A stretch of 64,000 nt of DNA, taken from the NCBI GenBank assembly GCA_022818135.1, contig JAFMSR010000014.1:38085818-38149817 (forward strand), read 5' to 3'. The position numbers and the translations under genes were made by a program. A model generated the notes under the pieces. That model worked only from the letters and a program-made list of their open reading frames with translations, did no database searches and was not told where the DNA came from. This stretch comes from Saxidomus purpurata (lineage: Eukaryota; Mollusca; Bivalvia; Venerida; Veneridae). This document shows, piece after piece, positions 51,301 to 63,563 of this stretch (positions within the stretch are counted from its first letter, which is position 1; every line of letters begins with the position of its first letter).

Positions 51301-54300
51301 GATGATAAGCAATCATATGAAAACTACAAACAAAAGGGCAAAAAATGTGACATTAAAAAGATAGAGCTTCAACATGTGAAGAGCATTAGAAGCTCAAGTG
51401 AAAATGCAGGAAAAGGCATGGAGCATAACATTGAAATAAGGCTTAAATTCCACAAACATTTTCTGATGTTCAAACGCGAAAATGACTTTCGTGATTGGCT
51501 ATCAAAGTTGAACTCGACAGTAGACATAGCTGATAGGGGATCCGCAGATGGTTCTGCATCATATAGCGGTGATTTGGTTGATTCTGAGGATGATGATGAT
51601 GGTGATGATGATGAAGTTATCACTCTCAATCAGATGTATGCCTCCACTGAAACAGGTAATGTTGTTGTTCCTTTATAGACAGAATCAGTTAGAAAGGTAG
51701 ACATACACTGTGTTCCAAAGGAGACTTCTTTTCCCCTTGCTATCTGTGTGTCTGTCTGCTTTACCTTGATAAAACTTGACAGGAAGCATTAAGCATGAAG
51801 TTACATGTAAGTAGTACATTATAATTTGGGTCACTAGATCAAAGGTCATGCTCAAAGGGGCCTGTTATTGAACAATCTTGATGGCAATTCTTCTAAAACC
51901 TGTGCTAGATTTTGATAAACATTGGCAGGACCCATCAGTATGAAGTCTAGTTTTGCATTATCCATAATAGTTTTTGGTTGCTATGTCAACTGAAAGGAAG
52001 TGCTGTGTTCAAGAATCATAACTATCTGGACCTATGATTAAATAAAGTCCCTTTATTCTTTATTTTGCTTGTATCACATTACAATTGTCATGTAAATGAA
52101 TTAACAGTTGTTAAGCATGTGAAATTTATATTTGCAAGAACAGAACATGTGAACAGTATGCCTTTCATTCAAGTTCAATAATGCAGGCTTCGGGGAGCAC
52201 CCATTCAATGGTGTGACTGATGCTCTTGTGATGTTCAGTAGTGTATAACACACTTTTACTTAAAATTTTCAGAGATCTGTCAAGATGAAAACAAAATTGA
52301 AAACCATAATGTACATTTGTGTAAGGAACCATACAAGGTCTGATATTAAAATGTATGTACAAATCAGTGGTTAGATTTTTAGCTCTCCTGGCAGTGTTTG
52401 GCAGGGTGAGCTTTTAGGATTGATGATTGTTCGCCGTCCGTCCGTCTGTCCATGCTTACATTTGGATACTTAGGTGGCTACAGGAACCATAGGTAACAGT
52501 AAATACTCTTTGATATAATTCATTCCATAAGCTCTTATTGGCTATTTATTCTCTTACGTGGCTAAAAGAACAATAGAGAGAACAATTGAGTAGCCACATA
52601 AGTATCTGTATGTGGGGACGTCCATCAGTCCGTCCATCAACATTTTACTTCAAACAACATTTTACTCGAAACCACTGGGCCAATGTTAGTGAAACTTGGC
52701 AGGGATGTTCATTGCATGAAGCTCTACCAAAATGTTCAAAGAATTCCATTCCATGGATAACTCTGGTTGCTATGGCAACAAAAAGGAAAAACTTTAAAAA
52801 TCTTCTTCTCTGAAACCACAAGGACTAGTGCTTACATATCTAATATTTAGCATGTGGCATTGCTAGTGGACCTGTAACAAGCTTGTTCAAATTATGACCC
52901 CTGAATCAAAATTGACCCTGCCTGGGATGTCACTTGATTTTACATAGGCTTGTATATAAGAAAAACTTAAAAAATATTCTTCTCTGAAACTGCAAGGCCT
53001 AAAGCTTAGATATTTGGCATGTAGCATTGCCTAGTTGACCTCTAACAGAATTGATGAAATCATGACCCCTGGGTTAAAATTGACCCCGCCCAGGGAGTCA
53101 CTTGATTTTACATAGGTTTCTATAGGAAAAACTCTAAAAATCTTCTTCTCCAAAACCACAAGGCCTAGAGCTAAGATTATTAGTATGTGCATTGTCTTGT
53201 GGACTTTACCAAGTTGTTCAAATCATGCCCCTGGGGTCAATATTGGCCCTGCCTAGGGGGTCACTTGTTTTTAAATACATAGACATATATAGAAAAACCT
53301 TTAATAATCTTTTTCTCCTAAACTTTAAGGTCTAAAGCTTTGATATTTAGTGTGTAACAGTGTCTAGTGGACCTCTTCAAAGTTTGTTAAAATGATGCCC
53401 GCTGGATAAAAATTGACCCTGCCCGGGGGTCAGTTTGTGTAGGAAAAACATTAAAAAAAATCTTCTCCAAAAACACAAGGCTTAGAGCTTAATGTAACAT
53501 TGTCTAGTGGTCCTCAACCAAGTTTGTTAAAATCATGCCCCTGGGGTCAAACTTGACCGCTGGGTTTATATAACAACCACTGACTTACCAAGCAACCACT
53601 GACTTCCATGGCAACCAATGACTTCCCCTAGCAACCAGTGTCTTCCCCTGGAACAAGTGATTTCCTTAGCAACAAGTGACATCCCCTTGCAACCAGTGAC
53701 TTCCTTAGCAGTTACTGACTCCCTTTAGCAACAATTGACTTCCTTAATTAGACTAATAGCATGAATAGGTTAGTGCTTTGGTACTCAGGTGAGCAATGTA
53801 GGGCCATCAATTCGTTCATTGCCCTGTTGTTTATAATTTCACAAGAGTGTATATTACCAGGTGACTCTACAGTCAAACCTGTGTGAAAGACCACCTCCTT
53901 ATATAGACCATCCTCCGAACACAGACCAGCAGGGAAGAAACTGCACACTATTCATTGATCATAGAAACACTGACCAGTGAATTATAAAAGAACACGTGTC
54001 ACCAAAGGCCAATTTAGCTTCCCTCAGTCAGTGGTTTTTGTTCGCACGTTTGACTGTACACTATGTACTTCAATTGAGATTGCTCATATTCAAACTATGA
54101 CACATCCGTTGAAGTTAAGGTGCATTGGAGCTGCACTGGAACTGTAGGGTGAGCGATATATAGACCCATCATGGCTCTCTTGTTAATGTTATATAGCTCT
54201 ACGGTGAGATGATATCAATTTGTAAATTTGCAGTCTTCATCACATTTTGAGACTTCATGTATTTTGACAAACAGAAATTCTATTTTATCTTTTTGATGAA

Positions 54301-57300
54301 TAACAAAACAGCAACATTTTACATACACATCATCATGTGTTAATAGTTGGGTGTAAAAATGAGTTTGTATACTGTTATATAATTTTCATTCATCACCAGT
54401 CTGTAGAAATTTGTGATAAAAACTGCAAAAACTTACTACTTTAAGATTGGTCAAATTATGACTCATGGGTCAAAATCAACCCCCCCTGGGGTGTCTGACT
54501 TGATTTTACATAGGCTTATATAAGAAAAACTTAAAAAATCTTCTCTGAAACTGCAAGGCCTAAAGCTTAAATATTTGGCATGTAGTATTGCTTAGTGGCC
54601 CTAGAGCTACCAAAATTGTTCAAATCATGACCCACGGGTCAAAATTGACCCCGCCCAGGGGTCACTTGAATTTACATAGGTTTCCAAATTCTATAGGAAA
54701 AACTTTAAAAATCTCCTTCTCCAAAACCACGAGGCCTAGGGGTTTACTTGTTATACACATAATATATATATATATAGGAAAATCTTTAAAAATCTTCTTG
54801 TCAGAAACCACAAGGTCTAGAGCTTAGCTATTTAATGTCTAGCAGTGTCTAGTGGACGTCTTCAAAGTTTGTTCAAATCATGTCCCGGGGGTCAAAAATG
54901 ACCTTCCCCGGGGGTTCGCTTGGTATAGGAAAACCTTAAAAAATCTTCTTCTCCAAACCCAGATGGCCTACAGCAACAGGTGACATCCTTAGCAACCAGT
55001 GACTTCCCCAAGCAACAAGTGACTTCCTTAGGTAAGTGCACCGGTACTCAGTTTAATAAAGTTCTAAATGCACCTTTTAATTCTTCACCTAAATGATATA
55101 TTGTCACATGTCTATTTCCAGCCCAGAGATTTGAAGTCGAAGTGGAGCCCTCAGACTTGGCCAAACTGTGCGGTATTGAAGGAACAATGACACTATTAGT
55201 AGGAAACAATGATCTTTCCTTCGAAGATCCAAAGACAAAGAGATTTAGGTATACTTTTCAGTTGAATTGGATGAGACGTTTTGGAAAATATAAAGCACAG
55301 TCGTTTAACTTCGAAGTGGGCAGGAAATGCCCAAATGGTCAAGGGAGTGTAACCTGTATTACAGCAAGTGCTAAAGCTATTCATAAACTTGTAACTCAGA
55401 AATCATCAAGTCGAAGTAAATTAGTGATTCCACATCCCCATACGGAAGAGGATACCCCAAGCCAAAACTCAAAATCTACTAAATCTTCTGTCAGTAATGT
55501 TGATGAGGAGGCGCTAGCTGTTCCACCTCCAATCAAAGAGAGACAAGGCGGCAGCATTGGCAAGCCTACATTTGCAAACAGCTTAACACGAAAACATCCT
55601 GGGAAAGCAAATACTCCAAATTTAATTCCAATAGTTCGGCAACCTACTGATGATGATCTAACATCGAAAAAGCCAAAGACTCCGCCACAGCCAGTCAGAC
55701 GCGGTTCTAAAGGTAAACTACGTAACAGTGGTAAAGAAAGTCCGGACGATGAGAAGAAAGTACCCACATTACAAGACAATGGACATACAAGGCCAGAAAG
55801 TTACAGAACGGCTGTAAAAAGTGGCGATTTTACAAAAGAGTTAGAGCATAAACTACATCTAGGAAATGATGAACATACTAACCAGGAAAGTGACAAAAGT
55901 CATGACCCTGGAAAGAAAGATAGTGTCAAAACAAAAGAGGATAAAAAGAGAGAGAAGGAAGAGAAAAAGGTAAGTTTTTAGGAAAGGTTTTTATTACATG
56001 CATGTACAGTAGTCGGAATGTAACAGTTGTCACACGGAGTGCACGATACACGCACGATGTACGCACGATACACGCACGTTAGACGCACGTTGCACGTTCA
56101 GTAAATACACGATGAGCGATTCAAAACGATACACGATATACACGGTGTACGAAGCGCACGCTATACGCTATACGATAAACGGATTACACGTTATACGGTC
56201 ACTTTGGGATTTCACATTTTATCTAAATTTAGACCTTTTAATCAGATCGAAACTGGAGCAATAATATGATAGTATATATTCGTCCCAGACCGAAAGTATC
56301 AGATCAATTAGAAGATCCGTAGCTTAACAATTTAAAATGACATCGATAAGTGTCAAAGATCCACAGTTTTCAGATCACAGTATGTGTCAAATTTGAACAT
56401 CTGTCGGAGTGACTGGCAGGAAATTGATCCCGATGTGTGAGAAAATGGTCGTAATTAAAATTAATTGCCATCAACGCTTTTCGTTAAATAAATTCTACAT
56501 TAAAGACACGTTTTAGGACCGTGGCATATAAGTGTTCAAATATAATAATCTTATACTGGAACCTTGAATGGATATGTTGATGGGTGTCAAGTGGGTGGGG
56601 TAAATTGACATTGAAGAAACTGAAAGCTTGAAATGGCGTTTTCGAATTAATCAAGCATTTAGAACGACGTTTTTAATGTTATTTTGTGGTATTTATAGTT
56701 GTGATGATTATACGGCCCCTAATTTTGACCAGGAACGTAGAATATACGTTCCTGTTTTGACCAATGTTTTAATAGAAAAAGTTTTACCAATATTTAGGTT
56801 TTTTCTGGTAGCCCGAAAGTGAAAATTGTCCCTCTAGAAATCTAAGATTAATTATTCTAAGAGAGGGGAAGATAATTAAAGCGCAATGCAGTATTTATGT
56901 ACTGTGGACAATATGGTGATTAATTTTATATGAAGTTTTATATCATGTTACTTTATATTTTGTTTTAGTGGGCCTATTCTATAGGTGGGGTATATAAAAA
57001 CACATTTGAAAAATGAACCTCTAGGAAACAGTAATATTTTCTAGAGTGAAGAAGGTTATTAAAGTTCATTTTTGTTTCAATGTAGTTTAATTCTTGGCAC
57101 TCAGTTCCATATACTGTATGTCAATGCTACCATTCTTTTAGATTCAGAACCCCTGTCAAGGTGGTTGGGGTAATACTATATAGGGGTAGTAATAAATTTA
57201 AAGTAAAATTAAACAGACTATTATGTATTATAACTTTTCTCACCCATTTTGCGATAAAATTTGTAAAACTTCCTAGGATATGAACCCAAAACAGGTTAAA

Positions 57301-60300
57301 ACTCATTTGCAAAATTATTTTGGACCCTCTGTAGAATAATGCTATGGTCCAATTGCATGACATAACTCTGCATCCAGTGGTGGAAAGCAGATTCAATTAG
57401 AACCCTGGAGAAGACACATCTCACAGCCTAGATTATACAGTCTCAAGATGACATATATGGTGTTAACACATACATGTATGTACATGTAACATATAATCTT
57501 ATATGGAATTATATGTTTATTTGACATACTGATGATGAAGAAGATACAATTAACATCAATGGATGGTTAATTACTGGGCAGCAAAATGATGTACATTCCA
57601 TATTTAATCTATCTGATGGCATTTTTTACATAAGTAGTTTCATCAGTATAAAGGCTATGAGCCTATAGCATTTAGATGTACACATATTTCCAAGATTGAT
57701 TTTGTTTGCATATCCTATGTACATAACTCTGCTGATATTATGAGGTGGTAATACATGTACATTATGTAACACTATACATGTAGTAGATCATTTGGAGAAA
57801 TTGTTCCTGGAATACACTTGTAGCAGTAGCAAATAAATTGATGAAAGACTGACAACAATATGAAAGAGCTAAGCAACACTCTATACATGTATTTATAAAA
57901 GGGAGTGTAACCTCACATGTTTCAAAAACCTCAATAACTATGAGACTGCAGAATAGAGCTCAGCATTGATGGAACTCATGTTTCCTTTAGATATTTTGGA
58001 ATTTAGATAAGTAGAAAGATCTAAAAAGATCTATATTTGTTCAAATTAATGTAAGCTAGGCATTTAAGGAAACTAACAGAGATGAGGAACAAATTTAATA
58101 AACCGGACATAGTTCAAGCACTGCCTCTGCCACACTTACAGGTAAAAAGACCCTTTGAAGGATTTCTAAAATGGATTCAATTTATGAAACTAACCAGAGG
58201 AGATCTGTCAGAAGTACTATATGACTACATAACTATACAACCGGTATACTGAGACCAGAGTAAATTGTGACTTAGTAATATGTGATGTTCATATTATTTT
58301 CTTTATTAAACTATTAAGATTACAAACTACACACAATTAGTATAGAGGTGTTAAAAAATAAAACTACAAGAAAATAGGTATTAGCCAGTATCACTGGCTT
58401 TACGGGAAGTCCACACAAGCACAATTTTGCCATCTTAGCCTTAAAGAAATCTTATTTTTTAAAATGTTTTCTTCATTTTATACAAAATGATTATGGTACT
58501 TTTTTTAGTGATATTATACTATTGTATACTTAAATAATTAAGCTCTTTGCAGAACTTACTAGTTATTTTAATTAGTATCTTCAGTAAAACAACTAATACT
58601 AACATACAATTGTTAATCAAGTGTGAGGGTACTCACAAGAGGGATATATATTACAAATCTAATAAAACCTATTTCAAGGTATACAACTTGATTAAAATCA
58701 ATTTTTTCTATGTGCCTCCTTCTGAAGTAAGAGTCTGTTATAGTTAAACTGGTAAGAAAGATGCAGGTGATCAGATGTAGCATCTGTATGGCCAGTGGCC
58801 AGTCCAAACCTGCAAGGATCTACTTACTGATCATGATAAAAGGGTTGATGTTTCATTCAACTGGAGGTAGTAGGAGTAGGTTTGTAAGCAGAAACCGGCT
58901 TACATTTATCCTGAACCCGCCCCCCTACCCCCTCCGTCCCCAACATATTACAGATAATAGCCAGTGATATTTGTTTAATTATAATTATTATATGGTGCCA
59001 TACAGACAGTGCAAACTACCATACAGTATTAAATTATATATAAGATATAAATTACAGTTACAGTATTTTATAACTGAAACAGGCATGTAACAGGTACAGT
59101 GGTGAGGCAACCGCTACTATCAATATCTACCGGTAGTCAGCATGGTATCAGAAAACGTACACCAAAACAAAACTTAAATTTTTTCTATTGGTAAAATATT
59201 TTGTGCAAAATAACAGATGGGTAATCAAGTCCACCCTTCAACAAATTTAACTGGGAAGTCTGAGGTACGAAACTCATATTTGTTGGCTGGAAATACGACC
59301 AAGATACAAAAGTGTAGGTGATTTCGGATAGACGCTTACGCGGACATGCCAATAATTTATCGGCTTTAATCTTCTGTTGAAGCCTTCACCATGATAATCA
59401 CTTTTGTCATAATGTGAAATCAGCCTTCAGGCAACCTTTTTGTCAGTCACAATTGATTGAGGGGGCGGAGTTAATGGTCAGAGACAAATGTCTGACACTT
59501 TGTATATTCGCTTCATTGTTTATTGAGATATTTTCGGGCGAAGTTAATTTCGCTTTTGTCAAAGAAATGGGCGAAGTTTAGGTGTGAAAAGCGACTTTGT
59601 CGCCCTAGTCGCCCCCTCGCTAGGCCCCTGACATGTCACCCGTCACTCCCTGCTAATTTCTGTTATGTGCAGACTATGATTTGCTAAATAATAACAAGAT
59701 TGAATTTTTATGTTTTGGGTTGCCAATTTAAATCAACACCCACTAACCAGTGAAAAAGCATGTCTACTACTACAATTAAAATACTAAGTACTTATTAAAT
59801 ATAAAAAATTGCATTTATACAAGAATTGTTTAGGATTTTGACTAGTGACCTACAGGAAGGGGTCTGATAGCAACTGGAGTAAATTAGATAACTAATTTTA
59901 TCAGTCATTTGACAGTACTATGTTATTCTCCAACAATCTTTATACACATTAACTTAGGGCTTTTCTTAGACTGAGAATAATCATTAATAGTGAAACCATG
60001 CAAGTCCAAGCTGATCCACTTCTGGCTTGAATTTTAGTCTCTGTGTTGTGAAAGCTATGCAGTCAAATAACCAGTGAGGGGTGTTACATTTTACAATGCA
60101 CTAGATGCAAACCTGGTCAACCCAAAGTATGTACCAACCCGAGCTGGTTGGTAGTAAGTTTGCGCCAAGCCTAAGATGTGTGATTGATTTGTCCATTTTG
60201 TAATTTGTCGAGTATCCCATAGGACGGCCAGGTCGCACTGTTTTGCGGCAAAATGTGATTTTTTAAGTTTCAATTCTCTACACCATCCATCCAGGATAGT

Positions 60301-63300
60301 GGTTCTAGTCCTGGTATATATTTCTGTGGGTGAGTATGGTATGTCCTGGATCATGGCCCCTAAACATGAGGCCCCTTTTGTCTGCATCATCTGCTCTCAT
60401 TACCAGATATTATTATAAACCTACATGAGCTGGGCACTATGACATGGTAACTGGTAAGCCTGTTTTTAGGCATTGATAAAATTTATGAATAATAATAATG
60501 TTTTCAATAACTCTGGTCTAGAAAGACTGTTTTTTTTTTATTTCATTGAGACCAGTGATGATAGTGAATCTGAAAATATATACAATATAGCAAGTTTTTT
60601 AGGTTGATTATGTAAAAGACAGCTCAATGCAGTGTCTATTGTTATCATTTCTGTTGTATAAATGCAGGAACTGGTTATAGAGTATTCCTGATAAATGGAA
60701 CAATAATTTGCCAATCTTCCTATGATGGCAACAGACCTGTTTTGATGGATTACAACAGCTGAAGCTACTACACCAGAGCCTGGATTTTTAGACCCATCTG
60801 TGTATAATTTTTATATGTAGATGTCCAGAGTAAAAATATCTGATATTCATCTTTGCGAGATGCGGTATGTCAGATTTGTTCATTTTGTTTTCATAGGGCA
60901 CTTGTAGGAGGATCTTACAAGATAGCCGTGCTTTATGATCTCACTGACCAAAACCTTGACTTTCGCTCAATATTTGAGAATCTATTCCTGGCGCCCCAGT
61001 CTAAGGGGCAGAACCCCAGCCTCAAGTTCAAACAGGTAGACTTGAGTAGAGGACAACGCACTAAGGGCCAGCTGGAGGCCTTTATTTTGGACAATATACG
61101 GATCCTGTTTTGAATGACATCGCGGCATTCTAGATGAGACTCAAACAAATTAATCAGTCAAAGACACTACCTAATTACCTTTCTCTTTATGTCAGCTAAC
61201 GGATATATTATTCCAATCAGGCACTATAGGTGACGTTTTGGTCATATGGGGGACGTTTTGGTCATTTTTGGACGTTTTGGTCTGGGGACGTTTTGGTTTG
61301 GGGACGTTTTGGATTGCTTCGGACTTTAAATAATTTCGTAAAAGAGTAGTTGATTCAGCGTAGTATTTGATCTAGCCAATAAAAAACTTGTTAACATCAT
61401 ACCCACGATATGTTGCTTCGGTGCAGGCGTACCTTGTCTGCTGCACTTTAAGGAATGCATTGACAACAGCAGTTTAGATAAAAAAGATGTCCTTTCCGTT
61501 GCAAAAATAGACCTAAATTTCGGATATGAGGTGAAAATGTCTTCGACCTGTCCCGAAAGTCTTTCTCTCCCGCAACTACACTAAATAATGTAAACTGAAA
61601 TTAGCACTTTTTGGGGGAAGATGTGCACGCTATATAAGTAAAACGATTAACTACTGAATACACCATCGAATCGTACGTATACCATATGGATTATCGGGAA
61701 TCGTATATCGTGTATCGTGTATAGTATATGGTGCACGTTGCACGATGAATGATACGATATGATACACGATATACGATTGACAAAATACACGATGAGTGCA
61801 CGCACGTTATACGCACGTTATATGCACGATATACGCAAATTTTGACAACTGTTACGTTCCGACTACTGTATATAGAGCAAATTCTTATTTGCACATCCCT
61901 GTGCCAAAGTTCAGCAATTTTATCATTCAATGCATGGAATGGCTGTGTTTTAAAAGTACATTGTATTACTTAATTGTTCATGGGTTGGTAGGGACTATAA
62001 ACTAGTCAAAGTTTTCTTGATGTACTTTTTATTTTGAGTATAAATTTAAACATCTTTAGTTTTTAGCTCGACTATTCGAAGAATAAGGAGGCTATTGCAC
62101 TCGCCTGGGTGTCGGCGTCTGCGTTGGTTAAAGTTTTTTATAAAGTCAAATATCTTGAATACTATCAAAGATATTGACTTGAAACTCAAAATATATCTTT
62201 ACCATCAACATCTACACCTGAGGAAACAAACCCCACAACAAACTCAAAATATATCTTTACCATCAACATCTACACCTGAGGAAACAAACCCCACAACTCT
62301 GTTTTGATTTTTGACAGATTTATGCCCCGTTTTAATTCATAACTTTTGGTTAAAGTTTTTTATAAAGTCAAATATCTTGAATACTATCAAAGGTATTGAC
62401 TTGAAACTCAAAATATATCTTTACCATCAACATCTACACCTGGGGAAACAATCCCCATAACTCTGCTTTGATTTTTGACAGATTTATGCCCCTTTTTAAC
62501 TTAGAATTTTTGGTTAAAGATTTTTATAAAGTCAAATATCTTGATTTCTATCAAAGGTATTGACTTGAAACTCAAAATATATCTATACCATCATCATCTA
62601 CACCTAAGGAAACAATCCCCATAACTCTGTTTTGATTTTTGACAGATTTATGTCCCTTTTTAACTTAGATTTTTTGGTTAAAGATTTTTATGAAGCTTAA
62701 TATCTTGAATACGGTACTATAGAACATAATAAAAATTATTGACTTGAAACTTAAAATGTATTTTTACTATCAACATCTTCACCACTGTTTTTGATTTTTG
62801 ACAGATTTATGTCCCTTTTTAACGTAGAATTTTTTCACAGTTTTTACCAGACTGAAATACTCAAAATGGCTTATTTTTAAAATGTCATAAAATAATTATG
62901 CAGCATGCAGCAGTTATGCTTTTTTAATTTTATGCATATCAATTTTGAAATGTTACAAAGTTATTCATGATCAAATATACAAGGTCATGTATTTCTGTGA
63001 AATTATCCCCCACCTCCCTCCCCTCCTCCCTCCAGTTGGCTTACAGAATCCAGGGTAAGGCTTCAAACGTAATGTACATTTACAGAGGTCTTTGAACAAG
63101 TTTCATATCTTTGACCTTAATTCTTATAGACAATTACACAATACACCAGTCCTGTTCTTAGACGAAAAAACAACATTTTACTGACAAGCTTTCGAATAGT
63201 CAAGCGTGCTGTCATGAGAATTATGAATACTGTAAATTAAGTTATATTTTGCATGATGAAAATTTCACAATTTGTGAGCAGACAGACTTATTAGAATATT

Positions 63301-63509
63301 TCAAATTTGTGAAAGGAGAAAACTAATAGTAAGTCTATGTGAAATGAATCTTTCACGATATTTGTAAATTAGAAAATTCGCAAAAATATTGAAAATTAAA
63401 TCTGTTAATCATTGTTAATATTACCTAATTTACAGTAAATGATTATGTTCTTTTTATTATAAATGCTTTTTTTTTTTTGTCTTTTTTTTTTTTTTTTTAA
63501 TAAATCTCT

Positions 63510-63563
<54 letters not shown>

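Larger units (their letters stand above)
56007..61868. mobile_element. 5862-bp TIR element with ACGATAYACG subterminal arrays
   Basis: Terminal inverted repeats CAGTAGTCGGAAxGTAACAG... of 26 bp, 25 identical (56007-56032; 61843-61868), flanked by TA on both sides, as in Tc1/mariner-type insertions. Inside each end lies ~150-200 bp of short units such as ACGATACACGCACG and ACGTTATACGC. No transposase frame found. The interior is AT-rich and holds a degraded RNase H relic and a GC-richer coding-like patch. It lies 37 bp after DOK exon 3. The interior from about 56250 to 60080 shows no supported gene. Confidence 0.85.

Noticed and set aside
51369..51629. Ser-rich minus-strand frame
   Set aside because: Shadow of the DOK PH-domain exon.
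55396..55779. 127-codon minus-strand frame
   Set aside because: Shadow of DOK exon 3, which has domain support on the plus strand.
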